Counted from the first letter of the stretch, positions 27,560-36,230 are shown. The stretch is DNA of 64,000 nt from Actinokineospora terrae (GCF_900111175.1 NZ_FOGI01000013.1:184356-248355); one strand, 5' to 3'. Numbers and translations are program-made. Notes: generated by a model not told the origin, from the sequence alone.

Positions 27560-27922
27560 TCAGGAATCGGCGGTGTCGTCGCGGGCTTGGCGGCGTTGTT
27601 GTTCGGCTCGTTCTCGGCAGCGGCGGAGGAAGTCCTCGTCGGCGGCGGGGTCCGGGGCGGCGAAACGGCCGGGGCGGTTGTACTCGGGGTAGTGCGGGGT
27701 GGTGCGTTCGTAGGCACCGGGGTGGCGCGGGGTTGCGGTTTGGGGGCGGCCCGCGACGAGCCAGAGGAGGGAGCCGATGAGGGGGAGGACGAGGACCAGC
27801 AGCAGCCAGCCGAACTTCGGCAGGTTGCGGTGGCTGCCCTCAGGGGCGGTGATCACGTCCACCAAGCAGAAGATCCACAGCGCCAAGGTCGCGAGTCCGA
27901 AGACGCCGCCGAAGTACCACAT
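27560..27922 (-). CDS. PLDc_N-domain small membrane protein
   Basis: 120 residues from ATG 27922 (GTG 27931 also possible). Two membrane helices: GLATLALWIFCLVDVI, and FGWLLLVLVLPLIGSLLWLVAGRP, whose PLIGSLLWLVAGRP is the typical phospholipase D-nuclease N-terminal (PLDc_N) signature found without the nuclease in many actinobacteria. The C-terminal tail is Arg/Gln-rich and soluble. Converges on the STAND gene with a 3-bp gap. Function unknown. Confidence 0.8.
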   Translation of the reverse strand: MWYFGGVFGLATLALWIFCLVDVITAPEGSHRNLPKFGWLLLVLVLPLIGSLLWLVAGRPQTATPRHPGAYERTTPHYPEYNRPGRFAAPDPAADEDFLRRCRERAEQQRRQARDDTADS

Positions 27923-28144
27923 GTCGCCCACCCCCAAGTAGATCTGACCGGGACATGCTAGGGCACCCGCGCGCGTCCCCGGCAAGCGGATTCCGGCCAC
28001 CACTCCCTTTCGGACGACGGCGAACCTGTCCCTCCCGTCCCGAACTCCGCCTCCACCGCTGTCCGAACGGGCAGGACCGGGGCGCTCGCGCGGGGCGATC
28101 CTGGCGGGCGCGCGGGTGGTGCGAGAAAACAAGGAGTCAGGTGC

Positions 28145-30130
28145 ATGGCTGGAGACATCAACCTCAACGAGCAGTTAGTCGCGACCGCGGACGGTCACCA
28201 CGCGGTCGCACACGAGTATGGAGACCTGGTGGTCGCCGCGGTGCCTGAGGGCACGGCGGCCGTGGCGGCGGTCGACGAGGAGAGCCTCGACGAACTCGCC
28301 GCGATCGGGCTCGCCGCGCTGCGGTTGCGCGAGTCCGCGGAGTACGCCGAGGCCAAGGCGCAGCGCCCCCTCGACGGTGCCAACTGGGACGAAGGCGACG
28401 CCCCCGACGCGGACGACGACGCCAAGGTGTCCACTGAGGACAGCGGGGCCGCGCTGTCGGCCAGGCTCACCGGCCGGGTCGCGGTGGGCATCGTGATCGT
28501 GGACGGGCCCACCGCGGACCTCCAGTTCACCGCCGCCGAGCGCACGAAGGTCGTCGCCGAGGTGCAGAACGGGTTGGGCTGGTTGGGCGCGCAGAGCAGC
28601 CCGGGCGGTGTCACCTGGGTGTACGACGTGCGCACCCCGTCGATCACCGCGCAGCCGGAACCCGACGCCGCCGACGCCGCCAAGGAGCCCCTCTGGCGCG
28701 ACCCGGCCCTCAAGGCGATCGGCTTCGACACCGCCGCCCAGTACGCGGAGAAGTTGCGCGACACCAAGAACTCCACGTGGGCGTACGTCGCGTTCTTCAC
28801 CAAGTACCCGGTGCGCCACTTCGCCTACGCCTCCATCGGCGGTCCTCGGCTGGTCATGCAGTACAGCAATGACGGTTGGGGGGTCGACAACATCGACCGG
28901 GTCTTCGCCCACGAGACCGGCCACATCTTCGGCGCGCCCGACGAGTACGCCTCAAGTGGTTGCGACTGCGGCGGTTCCTGGGGTCCGTGGGGCAAGCCGA
29001 ACGCCAACTGCGAGACCTGCGCCCCCGGCGGCGGCGAGCCGTGCATCATGAAGTCCAACAGCTGGACCATGTGCGCGCACACCCCGTGGCACCTCGGGTT
29101 CCCGCAGGGCCAGCGGTACTCGGGCGTGTTCACCGCGGGCACCGGCGGGCACGGGTTGTGGGTCAACGCCGACTGGTCGCACTTCGTGGCCAAGTGGCAG
29201 GAGTGGAGCGCGGCGGGCCTGCGCCTGGATGAGCTGGAGATCAGCAAGCCCGGCGGGAACCTGCGCTACTCCGGGGTTTTCTCGGCGGGCGCGGGCGGTT
29301 ACGGCCTTTGGGCGCTGGTCGACTGGGACAGCTTCGTCGCGAAGTGGCAGGAGTGGAGCGCGCAGGGTTTGCGGTTGGTGGACCTGGACATCACCGAGGT
29401 CGACGGGAAACCGCGCTACTCCGGCGTGTTCCGCGCGGGCGCCGGCGGCTACGGGCTGTGGGTGAACGCCGAGTGGTCCAACTTCGTGGCGAAGTGGCAG
29501 GAGTGGAGCGCCGCCGGGCTGCGGCTCGACGACCTGACCGTCACCACGATCAACGGCCAGCTGCGGTACTCGGGTGTCTTCAACGCGGGCGCGGGCGGTT
29601 ACGGGTTGTGGGCCCTCGCCGACTGGGACAGCTTCGTGGCCAAGTGGAAGGAGTGGAGCGCGCAGGGGCTGCGGTTGGTGGACCTGGACATCACCGAGGT
29701 CAACGGCCAGCGCCGGTACTCGGGCGTGTTCCGGGCAGGCACGGGCGGCTACGGCCTGTGGGTCAACACCGACTGGACGAGCTTCCTGGAGAAGTGGCAG
29801 GAGTGGAGCGCGGGCGGCCTGCGCCTGGTCGACTTCGACATCACCCTCACCGGCATCGAGGCCTTCGCGGCGACCGACACCGGCCACCTGGTCGAGGCCG
29901 CCGCCGAAGCGCACACCCCGACCCCGGCGGGCATCGGCTTCGCGTCGATCTCGCTGGCCACCACCCCCACCGACCTGCACCACAACGCCCTCGACGACGG
30001 CACGGGCGACCCCTCCCCGGGCGTCGGCTACCTGCTCACCCCGTCCGACGCCGGCCAGGGCGCCCGCTCGACCCCCGACGACCTGGTCCTCCCGGTCACC
30101 ACCGGCTTCGGCGCCATGTCCCCCCAGTAG
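28145..30130 (+). CDS. Zinc metalloprotease-like protein with five tandem 50-residue repeats
   Basis: 661 residues, no signal peptide. Residues 1-150 are acidic and Ala-rich. Residues 150-320 contain the metalloprotease site FAHETGHIFGAPDEY (HExxH with downstream Asp/Glu, metzincin-like) and a Cys-rich stretch CDCGGSWGPWG...CETCAPGGGEPCIM that may bind metal or form disulfides. Residues about 323-572 are five repeats with the pattern RYSGVFxAGxGGYGLW then W..F..KWQEWS then GLRL. They resemble bacterial tandem repeat domain 1 (BTRD1), known from polyglycine hydrolases. The last 90 residues are low complexity. It probably cleaves a protein or peptide with the repeats acting as a binding or structural module. 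How it would leave the cell is unclear. Confidence 0.8.
   Translation: MAGDINLNEQLVATADGHHAVAHEYGDLVVAAVPEGTAAVAAVDEESLDELAAIGLAALRLRESAEYAEAKAQRPLDGANWDEGDAPDADDDAKVSTEDSGAALSARLTGRVAVGIVIVDGPTADLQFTAAERTKVVAEVQNGLGWLGAQSSPGGVTWVYDVRTPSITAQPEPDAADAAKEPLWRDPALKAIGFDTAAQYAEKLRDTKNSTWAYVAFFTKYPVRHFAYASIGGPRLVMQYSNDGWGVDNIDRVFAHETGHIFGAPDEYASSGCDCGGSWGPWGKPNANCETCAPGGGEPCIMKSNSWTMCAHTPWHLGFPQGQRYSGVFTAGTGGHGLWVNADWSHFVAKWQEWSAAGLRLDELEISKPGGNLRYSGVFSAGAGGYGLWALVDWDSFVAKWQEWSAQGLRLVDLDITEVDGKPRYSGVFRAGAGGYGLWVNAEWSNFVAKWQEWSAAGLRLDDLTVTTINGQLRYSGVFNAGAGGYGLWALADWDSFVAKWKEWSAQGLRLVDLDITEVNGQRRYSGVFRAGTGGYGLWVNTDWTSFLEKWQEWSAGGLRLVDFDITLTGIEAFAATDTGHLVEAAAEAHTPTPAGIGFASISLATTPTDLHHNALDDGTGDPSPGVGYLLTPSDAGQGARSTPDDLVLPVTTGFGAMSPQ
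29111..29860 (+). repeat. Five in-frame 150-bp tandem repeats (BTRD1-like)
   Basis: Units begin at about 29111, 29261, 29411, 29561 and 29711, an exact 150-bp period. Each encodes RYSGVF, a GGYGLW core, KWQEWS (or KWKEWS) and GLRL. Units 2 and 4 share the ALVDWDSF/ALADWDSF form, while 1, 3 and 5 share VNxxW, which suggests the array grew by duplicating a two-unit block. Confidence 0.9.
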
Positions 30131-30140
30131 CCCCGGGGAG

Positions 30141-30172
30141 CCCGCCGTGCCCACCAACCCGGGCACGGCGGG
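30141..30172. terminator. Bidirectional terminator after the metalloprotease gene
   Basis: A perfect 12-bp stem (CCCGCCGTGCCC at 30141-30152, its complement at 30161-30172) with an 8-base loop, followed by ttctcc. It lies between the converging metalloprotease and anti-sigma-like genes. Confidence 0.8.
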
Positions 30173-30194
30173 TTCTCCACTCGTCGTCCGGTGG

Positions 30195-30746
30195 CTAGTC
30201 GATGTCCGCGTTGGCCATCCCCAGCCGGGAGCACACCGTCTCGTCACCCGGGAAGACCCCCACCGAGCCCGGGCCCTCGCCGCCGTCCAGGTTGTACGCC
30301 CTGGAGTTCAGGATGCACGCCACGAGCGGCGGCGGGCTCGAGCGCGGCCCGCCCGGTGACCACAGGTACCGGTTCGAGGTCCAGATGGTCGCGCAGATCT
30401 CGATGCTCGCCGCCGCGGTGTCCCCGTCGACGAGGCCGACGGAGATGTGCTGGTCGCGCTCTGTGCTGGAGATATCGGCGGTCCGGTAGCAGTAGGCGCT
30501 GTCCCGGGCGATCGGCTCGACCGTCACGGGCGCACCGCCGGGTGTCAGTTCGGGCACCTTCGACCGCGTCAGCAGCGTGGTCCCGCTGAGAATGATCACC
30601 GCGACCGTCGCCACCACGACGGCGGAGGCCGCCCGCACCCGACGCCGGGCGACGCGCCGACCGGTGGCCTCGATGGCGTCGAAGTCCAGTCCCAGCGGCG
30701 GCTGGACACCGATCGCCCGGTCGAGCAACTCGCGTTCGCGGGTCAT
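30195..30746 (-). CDS. Membrane protein partner of the ECF sigma factor (putative anti-sigma)
   Basis: 183 residues: a cytosolic N-terminus with RELLDRAIGVQPPLGLDFDAIEATGRRVARRR, one membrane helix (about 40-58, ASAVVVATVAVIILSG) and an extracytoplasmic domain with three Cys. Its start overlaps the stop of the sigma gene (ATGA). Position and topology fit an anti-sigma factor or regulator of the SigE-type sigma. No zinc-binding HxxxCxxC motif is seen, so it is not a standard ZAS anti-sigma. Confidence 0.65.
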   Translation of the reverse strand: MTRERELLDRAIGVQPPLGLDFDAIEATGRRVARRRVRAASAVVVATVAVIILSGTTLLTRSKVPELTPGGAPVTVEPIARDSAYCYRTADISSTERDQHISVGLVDGDTAAASIEICATIWTSNRYLWSPGGPRSSPPPLVACILNSRAYNLDGGEGPGSVGVFPGDETVCSRLGMANADID

Positions 30747-31297
30747 CGGAGCACCTTCTTGTCCTGGTCACGGTCGGCAGCCTGGTGCTGACCAGCGGCT
30801 CGGTCTTGGTCAGCAGCGTGGTCTTGGTCGGCGTTGTCCGACAACAGGGTCCGCAGCGTGCCCAGTGCCCGCGCGGACTGCGATTTCACCGTCCCCTGGG
30901 TGATCCGCAGCGTGGACGCCGTCTCGGCGACCGACAGGTCGCAGGAGAAGCGCAGCACCAGCACCGCCCGCTGCCGGGCCCCGAGCGTGCCCAGTGCCGC
31001 GCGCACCTCGTCCCGGTCGGCGGGCGGCGTGGGACCCGGCCGGTCCGGCGGCGCCACCAGCACCTCGGCGCGCCGATGCGGCCGCCGGGACTCGTCGATC
31101 GCCAGCCGCGCGATCACCTTCCTGGTGTAGGCGTCCACACCGGCGGGGTCGAGCCGGTCCCACCGCTGGTACAGCCGCACCAGGGCGACCTGCACGATGT
31201 CCTCGGCCAGCGCCCAGTCCCCGCACACCAGGAACGCGATCCGACACCACAACGGTGCCCGGTCGCGCGCCACCTCGCTGAAGCGCCATTCCGCCAC
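30743..31297 (-). CDS. ECF RNA polymerase sigma factor, SigE family
   Basis: 184 residues from GTG 31297, with AGGGG upstream. Region 2 is RIAFLVCGDWALAEDIVQVALVRLYQRWDRL, and region 4 is AALGTLGARQRAVLVLRFSCDLSVAETASTLRITQGTVKSQSARAL. This is the short sigma-70 type common in actinomycetes. The tail is a low-complexity string of His/Gln/Asp/Ala. It is co-transcribed with the membrane protein that follows it and probably directs an envelope or stress response. Confidence 0.9.
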   Translation of the reverse strand: MAEWRFSEVARDRAPLWCRIAFLVCGDWALAEDIVQVALVRLYQRWDRLDPAGVDAYTRKVIARLAIDESRRPHRRAEVLVAPPDRPGPTPPADRDEVRAALGTLGARQRAVLVLRFSCDLSVAETASTLRITQGTVKSQSARALGTLRTLLSDNADQDHAADQDRAAGQHQAADRDQDKKVLR

Positions 31298-31412
31298 GGC
31301 CCCTATACGAGCCGATGGCCCCGTCAGGTCGCAGCGGCACCCGACCGGTTGACGAGGGGTGCGTGCGGCGGGGGTGCGGCGCGAGACTGGTCGGGACGAC
31401 AGGGAGTCAACA

Positions 31413-31904
31413 ATGCGGAGTCGGGCGAGGTTCGCGGGACATGCGGTGCACCCGATGCTGGTCGTGTTCCCGTTGGGGCTGCTGGTGACGGCGGTCGTGT
31501 TCGACGCCCTGTTCTCCGTGACGGGCGGGGCGGACTTCGCCGTCGCGGGGGCGTACACCATGGCGGCGGGGGTGGTCGGGGGCTCGGTGGCGTCCACGTT
31601 CGGGTGGGTGGACTGGTCCTCGCTGCCCGCGGGCACCCGGGCGCGGCGGATCGGGCTGGTGCACGGGTTGACCAACGCGGTGGTGATCACCTTGTTCGCC
31701 GTGAGCTGGCTGGTGCGGTTGACGGGGGAGACCTGGGAACCCACGTCGACGTCGCTGGTGCTGGCTCTCGCCGGGCTGGCGCTGGTCGTGTTCGGCGGCT
31801 GGCTCGGGGCCGAGTTGGTGGAGCGGCACGCGGTCGGGGTAGACGAGGACGCGAGCCTGAACGCGCTCAAGAGGTCTACTCCGGGTAAGGCGCAACACGC
31901 GTGA
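31413..31904 (+). CDS. DUF2231-type membrane protein
   Basis: 163 residues, ATG 31413 after AGGGAG. It starts FAGHAVHPMLVVFPLGLL, the DUF2231 signature (a His-Pro in the first helix), and has four membrane helices (about 12-35, 45-65, 88-108, 118-140) ending in a charged tail. The family is uncharacterised; some members may bind heme through the conserved His (inference). Divergent from the sigma-factor gene. Confidence 0.85.
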   Translation: MRSRARFAGHAVHPMLVVFPLGLLVTAVVFDALFSVTGGADFAVAGAYTMAAGVVGGSVASTFGWVDWSSLPAGTRARRIGLVHGLTNAVVITLFAVSWLVRLTGETWEPTSTSLVLALAGLALVVFGGWLGAELVERHAVGVDEDASLNALKRSTPGKAQHA

Positions 31905-31912
31905 GGACCTGC

Positions 31913-31942
31913 CTGTCACCCACATGGGCGGATGGCTAATCT
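31913..31942 (+). promoter_or_regulatory. Putative leaderless promoter of the HEAT-repeat gene
   Basis: CTGTCA at 31913, an 18-base gap, then TAATCT (TANNNT) at 31937-31942. The GTG start at 31949 is 6 bases after the -10 box and has no ribosome-binding site, the arrangement of leaderless actinobacterial transcripts. Confidence 0.5.
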
Positions 31943-31948
31943 CTGCGC

Positions 31949-34024
31949 GTGACTGCGCACCGGGACTGGTCTGATCTGGAGCACGCGTACGGCACCGCCG
32001 AGGACACGCCCGGGTTCATCGAGGCGTTGCGCGGCGCGGACTGGGAAAGCGCGCTGCAGAACCTGCACGCGTCGATCTTGCACCAGGGCACGATCTACAA
32101 CGCAACGTTGCCCGCCGTGCCGCGCATCGTCGACGTCGCGCTCGATGCCGCCGCGCCGGGTCGGCAGGGTGCACTGTGGTTCATCGTCGCGTACGCCGAG
32201 TCCATCGCGCAGGGGTACAGCGAGTCGTCGCACTACCTGCCGGAAGACACCGACATGGACGACTTCGACGAGTCCGCCCGCGCGGCGTTGTCCGACGCGA
32301 GCCGCCGACTCGCACCGTTGCTCGACGACGCGGACGACGAGGTGCGGGCGTCGATCTATCAGCTCACGTCTTACCTGGTCGACGAGCCGGTGGCCGAGGA
32401 GATCATGCCGCTGGTGCGCGCCAAGTTCGACAACGAGCGCGCTGCGGCGGCATCGTTGATCGAGTCGCTGGTGCGGCACGACCTGTTCACCGAGGCGGAC
32501 TTCGAGGTCGTGCTGGAGCGCGGCGACGACGCCGTCACCTTCGCCGCGGCGTGGAGCGCGATCGCCGAGGGGATGGACCTGCCGGACGCCATCGACCACG
32601 TGGTCCGGCTGTGGCTCGCGCAGGCGGACGGGTACCCCGGTTCCGGGGCGTCGCTGGAGGTCCTGGCCAACCACGCCGGTCCTCGGGCGGTACCGGTGTT
32701 GCAGGCCCTCGCGGACTCGATCGAGACCGACGCGCTGGCTGACGCGTGGGTGGAGGTCGGGCTCGCCTCGCGGTCGTCCGTGGACGCGGTCCTGGACGGC
32801 TTGCTCGCGCTGGCGCCCCGCACGGTCGGGGTCGTCACGGCCCTCGCCCAGGTGCTGCCCGCCGTCCCCGAACGGGCAGCCGAGCTGTGCGACGCGGTGT
32901 TCGAGTTGGCCGATAGTGACGACCCGACGCTGCGGGCGGTCGTCGCCACGACGTTGTTCTCGGCGCGGGATCCACGGTGGGCCGCGCCCGCGAAGACCGT
33001 GACCGCGCACCCGACCGAGCCGACCGTCGCACGCCGGAAGGCCCGGATGTCGTTCGCCTACGCCCTGACCGGGTTCGGCCCACAGCGCCCTGACCTGCTG
33101 TGGGCGGCGGACGACCTGTTCGAACTGGCTGTCGCGGCGCTGGGGTCCTGGCGGAGCGGCGCGTGGGTCGAGGTGCTGGGGGTGCTGCCGCTGACCCAGG
33201 AGACCGTGCGGGCCGTGGTGCCGTTCGCTGCCGAGTTGCCCGCGCAGGTCGGTAAATTGTTGGCCCACGCCGTCGTGGCGGGACTGGCTGTCCCGCCGCT
33301 GGACGGCACCGATGCCTGGGTGATCACCGCCGGTGCCCTCGCCGACCCGGACGCCGACCTCGACACCGCGTTCCGCCGGGCCTGGGAGTCCAACGGCGGC
33401 GACGACCGCGCCAGCAGCGACCTGATCGACGTCTGGTCGACGCGCCCGTCACCCGCCCTGCGCGAGACCTGCCTGCGCCTGCTCGACGGCACCGCGCTCA
33501 CGTCCTTCCCCGGCCAGTTCGCCCAACTCGCCGCCGCCCGCGCGGTCGACGACCCCGCGCGCACCTGGCCCACGGTCCGCGCGGTCCTCGACGAGGCGGG
33601 CAACCCGCTGCCGACCGCCATCGCGGCCGCCCTGGCCCTGGACGAGCACCGCGCCGAGGTGGTCGCCCTGCTGGAGGACATCAGCACCACGGGCCGCGAG
33701 ACCTGGTCCGGACGCGACCACCTGGCCGTCGTGGTCGCGGTGGACACCCTGGTCGACCTGGGGGAGATCGCGCCGGGCGCCGCGGTCGAGCGGGTGATCG
33801 AGGCCCTGTTCGACTCGATCGACGAACACAGCGCCTGCCGGGTCGCGCCGCAGGTGGGCCTGGTGCTCGGCAAGGTGCTCGCCGCGCACCCTGAGCTGCG
33901 GGAACAGGTTCGCGAACAGCTGTCGGACATCCTCGACGACGACCACCGCCTGCCCACCGCCAGCGACACGATCGCCGAGGACGTGGAGATCACCACGGCC
34001 CTGCGGGCGGGTCTCGGGGGCTAG
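31949..34024 (+). CDS. Large HEAT-repeat-like protein, unknown function
   Basis: 691 residues, almost entirely helical pairs of HEAT/ARM type (for example RRLAPLLDDADDEVRASIYQLTSYL, LADSDDPTLRAVVATTLFSARDP, RAVLDEAGNPLPTAIAAALALDEHRAEVVALL). It is acidic, with no signal peptide, membrane helix or catalytic motif. Proteins of this kind are usually scaffolds. It starts with GTG 31949, apparently leaderless. Neighbours give no functional hint. Confidence 0.75.
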   Translation: MTAHRDWSDLEHAYGTAEDTPGFIEALRGADWESALQNLHASILHQGTIYNATLPAVPRIVDVALDAAAPGRQGALWFIVAYAESIAQGYSESSHYLPEDTDMDDFDESARAALSDASRRLAPLLDDADDEVRASIYQLTSYLVDEPVAEEIMPLVRAKFDNERAAAASLIESLVRHDLFTEADFEVVLERGDDAVTFAAAWSAIAEGMDLPDAIDHVVRLWLAQADGYPGSGASLEVLANHAGPRAVPVLQALADSIETDALADAWVEVGLASRSSVDAVLDGLLALAPRTVGVVTALAQVLPAVPERAAELCDAVFELADSDDPTLRAVVATTLFSARDPRWAAPAKTVTAHPTEPTVARRKARMSFAYALTGFGPQRPDLLWAADDLFELAVAALGSWRSGAWVEVLGVLPLTQETVRAVVPFAAELPAQVGKLLAHAVVAGLAVPPLDGTDAWVITAGALADPDADLDTAFRRAWESNGGDDRASSDLIDVWSTRPSPALRETCLRLLDGTALTSFPGQFAQLAAARAVDDPARTWPTVRAVLDEAGNPLPTAIAAALALDEHRAEVVALLEDISTTGRETWSGRDHLAVVVAVDTLVDLGEIAPGAAVERVIEALFDSIDEHSACRVAPQVGLVLGKVLAAHPELREQVREQLSDILDDDHRLPTASDTIAEDVEITTALRAGLGG

Positions 34025-34146
34025 CGGGCGGCCGCGGTTGCGGGACGGGTGCGGGTCGAGGGCGAGGGTGGTGCGGGCGGGGACAAGCGGGGGTCGCCGG
34101 GGTCAGGATTGCTGTGACCGGCAGCACCGACCCGAAGGAGCCCCCG

Positions 34147-34416
34147 ATGACCGAGAACGAGATGTCGACCCTCCGCGACGTGGCCGACCAGTCCATCCTG
34201 TTCCACAACGGCCTGTGGGGCGGCCCGATGGGCTTCCGCTGGTCCGACACCGACGGCGGCGCCGCGGGCACCGTCCCCCAGTGGCAGTCCGAGTCCCTCG
34301 ACCGCCTCATCCGCCGTGGCCTCGCCCAGATCACCCCCACCCCCGGCGCCCGCCTCGCCAAGGTAACCCTCACCCCCACCGGCGCCGACTACGTCGACCT
34401 CCCGATGGCCGCCTGA
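34147..34416 (+). CDS. Small hypothetical protein, 89 residues, winged-helix-like
   Basis: ATG 34147 with GAAGGAG in good position. The pattern (LRDVADQSILFHNGLWGG ... SESLDRLIRRGLAQITP ... AKVTLTPTGADYV) resembles a small winged helix without an obvious recognition helix; LTPTGADYV is like the wing of PadR/MarR-type proteins. Unknown function. Confidence 0.65.
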   Translation: MTENEMSTLRDVADQSILFHNGLWGGPMGFRWSDTDGGAAGTVPQWQSESLDRLIRRGLAQITPTPGARLAKVTLTPTGADYVDLPMAA

Positions 34417-34434
34417 CCTGGTTCGACGCGGTTT

Positions 34435-34449
34435 CGTTGCGGCGCAACG
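34435..34449. terminator. Short perfect palindrome between convergent genes
   Basis: CGTTGCGGCGCAACG is a 15-base perfect palindrome with a single central base, lying 18 bp after one stop and 19 bp before the stop of the opposing gene. It is too short and has too small a loop for a strong hairpin, so it may instead be a protein site. Confidence 0.35.
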
Positions 34450-34468
34450 GAAGAACGTGCTCTAGAGG

Positions 34469-34873
34469 CTAGGCAGGCCCGTGTGCGGGCCATTCGATCA
34501 CCGGGCAGCGGTCCTGGATGAAGCGCAAGCCCGCGTCCGTCGCGCGCTTGCCCGCGGCGTCGTCGATGACGTTGAGTTGGAACCACACTGCTTTCGCGCC
34601 GATGGTCACGGCCTCGTCGGCGAAGGGGCCCGCGTCCTCGGAGCGGCGGAAGACGTCGACGCAGTCCACCGGGAATGGGATGTCCGCCAGCGACGCGTAG
34701 CCCTGCTCGCCCCACACCGTCTCGGCTCGCGGGTGGACGGGCACGATCCGCTTCCCGCGCTGTTGCAGGAACCGGGCGACCCCGTGTGCTGCCCGTGACG
34801 GGTTGTCGGCCAGGCCGATGATCGCCCAGGTGTCGCAGTGGGCGAGGATCCAGCGGACGTCCTCGGTGCTCAT
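34469..34873 (-). CDS. CoA-binding domain protein (YccU-like)
   Basis: 134 residues from ATG 34873 (GTG 34882 is an alternative). The Rossmann pattern DTWAIIGLADNPSRAAHGVARFLQQRGKRIVPVHPR, then SLADIPFPVDCVDVFRRSEDAG and AVWFQLNVIDDAAGKRATDAGLRFIQDRCPVIEW, is the standard single-domain CoA-binding family, similar to the N-terminal part of acyl-CoA synthetase (ADP-forming). Exact role unknown. Divergent from the NmrA-like gene with only 34 bp between starts. Confidence 0.9.
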   Translation of the reverse strand: MSTEDVRWILAHCDTWAIIGLADNPSRAAHGVARFLQQRGKRIVPVHPRAETVWGEQGYASLADIPFPVDCVDVFRRSEDAGPFADEAVTIGAKAVWFQLNVIDDAAGKRATDAGLRFIQDRCPVIEWPAHGPA

Positions 34874-34895
34874 GCGCACCACCCTCTCATGCTGA

Positions 34896-34901
34896 TAGCT
34901 T
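34896..34901 (+). promoter_or_regulatory. Putative -10 box of a leaderless promoter
   Basis: TAGCTT (TANNNT) lies 6 bases before the GTG start at 34908, the same spacing as at 31937/31949. The gene has no ribosome-binding site. No convincing -35 element is visible inside the start of the divergent gene. Confidence 0.4.
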
Positions 34902-34907
34902 GCCCCC

Positions 34908-35744
34908 GTGAGTGATCATGTGGTGACCGTGCTGGGGGCGACCGGCAAGACCGGGCGCCACGTCGTGGCCCAGGCCGTCGAGCGGGGCTGGGTGGTCCGC
35001 GCGGCGGGCAGGCGGGCCGCCGGGGCAGGCGAGTTCGTCGCGTTCGACTGGGACGACGAGTCCACCTGGCACCCCGCGTTCGCCGGTGCCGACGCGGCGT
35101 ACGTCGTGATCCCGTTCAACCACGCGGGCGCACCCGAGAAGGCCCCCGACGTCATCCGCGCCGCCGCGGCCGCCGGGGTGGCCCGAATCGCGCTGCTGTC
35201 CACGATCGACGTCGACCACGCCCCCGACGACGACCCCACCAAGGTCGCCGAGCAGACCCTGCTGTCGCTCCCGGTCGAGGCCGCGCTCATCCGCCCCACC
35301 TGGTTCCTCGACAACTTCACCGTCGGCTCCTTCCGCGGCATGCTCGACACCGGCGAACTCCGCCTGCCCGCGGGGGAGGCGCCCTTCCCGTTCGTCGACA
35401 CCCGCGACATCGCCGCCGTGGCCGTCGCCGCCCTCGCCCCGGACGGCCCCACCGGCCCGCTTCCGGTCACCGGCCCCGAATCCGTCACGCACCACGCCGT
35501 GGCCGAGGCCCTCGAGGCCGCCCTGGGCCGCCCGTTCCGCTACATCCCGGTCCCCGCGGCCGAGTTCATCGCCCTGCTCGAATCCCGCGGCTTCACCCAC
35601 TCCTACGGCGACTTCCTCGCCGACGCCCTCGGCAAGGTCGCCAACGGCAGCTTCGTCATCCCCGTCGCCGACACCGTCGAACGCCACTGCGGCCGCCGCG
35701 CGTACACCCCGGCCGAGTTCGCCCGGCACTTTGCCCAGTCCTGA
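34908..35744 (+). CDS. NmrA-like NAD(P)-binding reductase
   Basis: 278 residues. GATGKTGRHV at residues 10-19 is the dinucleotide-binding loop. Then come DDESTWHPAFAGADAAYVVIP, VARIALLSTIDVDHA, RPTWFLDNF and FVDTRDIAAVAVAAL, typical of atypical SDRs of the NmrA/ergot-alkaloid-AgnI type, which act on quinones or small metabolites. The catalytic Tyr of classical SDRs is absent, as usual in this group. It overlaps the next gene by 14 bp if that starts at 35731. Confidence 0.88.
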   Translation: MSDHVVTVLGATGKTGRHVVAQAVERGWVVRAAGRRAAGAGEFVAFDWDDESTWHPAFAGADAAYVVIPFNHAGAPEKAPDVIRAAAAAGVARIALLSTIDVDHAPDDDPTKVAEQTLLSLPVEAALIRPTWFLDNFTVGSFRGMLDTGELRLPAGEAPFPFVDTRDIAAVAVAALAPDGPTGPLPVTGPESVTHHAVAEALEAALGRPFRYIPVPAAEFIALLESRGFTHSYGDFLADALGKVANGSFVIPVADTVERHCGRRAYTPAEFARHFAQS

Positions 35745-36213
35745 CCTGGTGATCCCCAGGCTCCGGCACTCCACGGTGTACTGGAGCACGCTCACCGCGG
35801 TCTGGCTGTTCGCCGCCGCCGTCGAGTACCACGTGTGGGGTTACCGCTCCGACTTCGGCAGCGTGTGGGCCGCGGTCAACGCTGTGCTGTTCCTGGGCGC
35901 GGCCGGGTGGACGACCAGGCTGATCGTCGATGTCGGACCGGTCCGCATCCGCGACGGCAGACTCGAGTTCCGCGAACGACTCCGGCGCCATTCCCTCCAC
36001 CCCACCGACATCAAGTCGTGGAAGTGGACCCGCTACCAGCAAACCCGCTTCAACGCCCGCAGCTACCTGACCCTCACCCTCACCGGCGGCCGCACCATCT
36101 CCCTCCGCCACCGCTACCTCCACTCGGGCACCCCCACCCGCCGCCACGCCGCCGCCGCGCTGACCGCGTTCCTCGCACCAGAACCCAGTGACGTGCGTGA
36201 TGGCGCTGAGTGA
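35731..36213 (+). CDS. Small membrane protein with PH-like domain, unknown
   Basis: 160 residues from TTG 35731, or 154 from GTG 35749 (5 bp after the preceding stop). Two helices (STVYWSTLTAVWLFAAAVEY and AAVNAVLFLGAAGWTTRLIV) are followed by a beta-rich segment (VGPVRIRDGRLEFRERLRR ... LTLTLTGGRTISLRHRYL) like the bacterial PH domain of DUF304-type proteins. Role unknown. Confidence 0.65.
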   Translation: MPSPDLVIPRLRHSTVYWSTLTAVWLFAAAVEYHVWGYRSDFGSVWAAVNAVLFLGAAGWTTRLIVDVGPVRIRDGRLEFRERLRRHSLHPTDIKSWKWTRYQQTRFNARSYLTLTLTGGRTISLRHRYLHSGTPTRRHAAAALTAFLAPEPSDVRDGAE

Positions 36214-36214
36214 T

Positions 36215-36230
36215 CCGGCTTCCTAGCCGG
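36215..36230 (+). terminator. Hairpin directly after the small membrane protein gene
   Basis: CCGGCT-tcct-AGCCGG, a 6-bp perfect stem with a tetraloop, starting one base after the stop codon at 36211-36213. Confidence 0.45.

Noticed and set aside
29111..29860. CRISPR-like or minisatellite array
   Set aside because: The 150-bp units are in frame, encode a conserved protein repeat and differ mainly at third codon positions.
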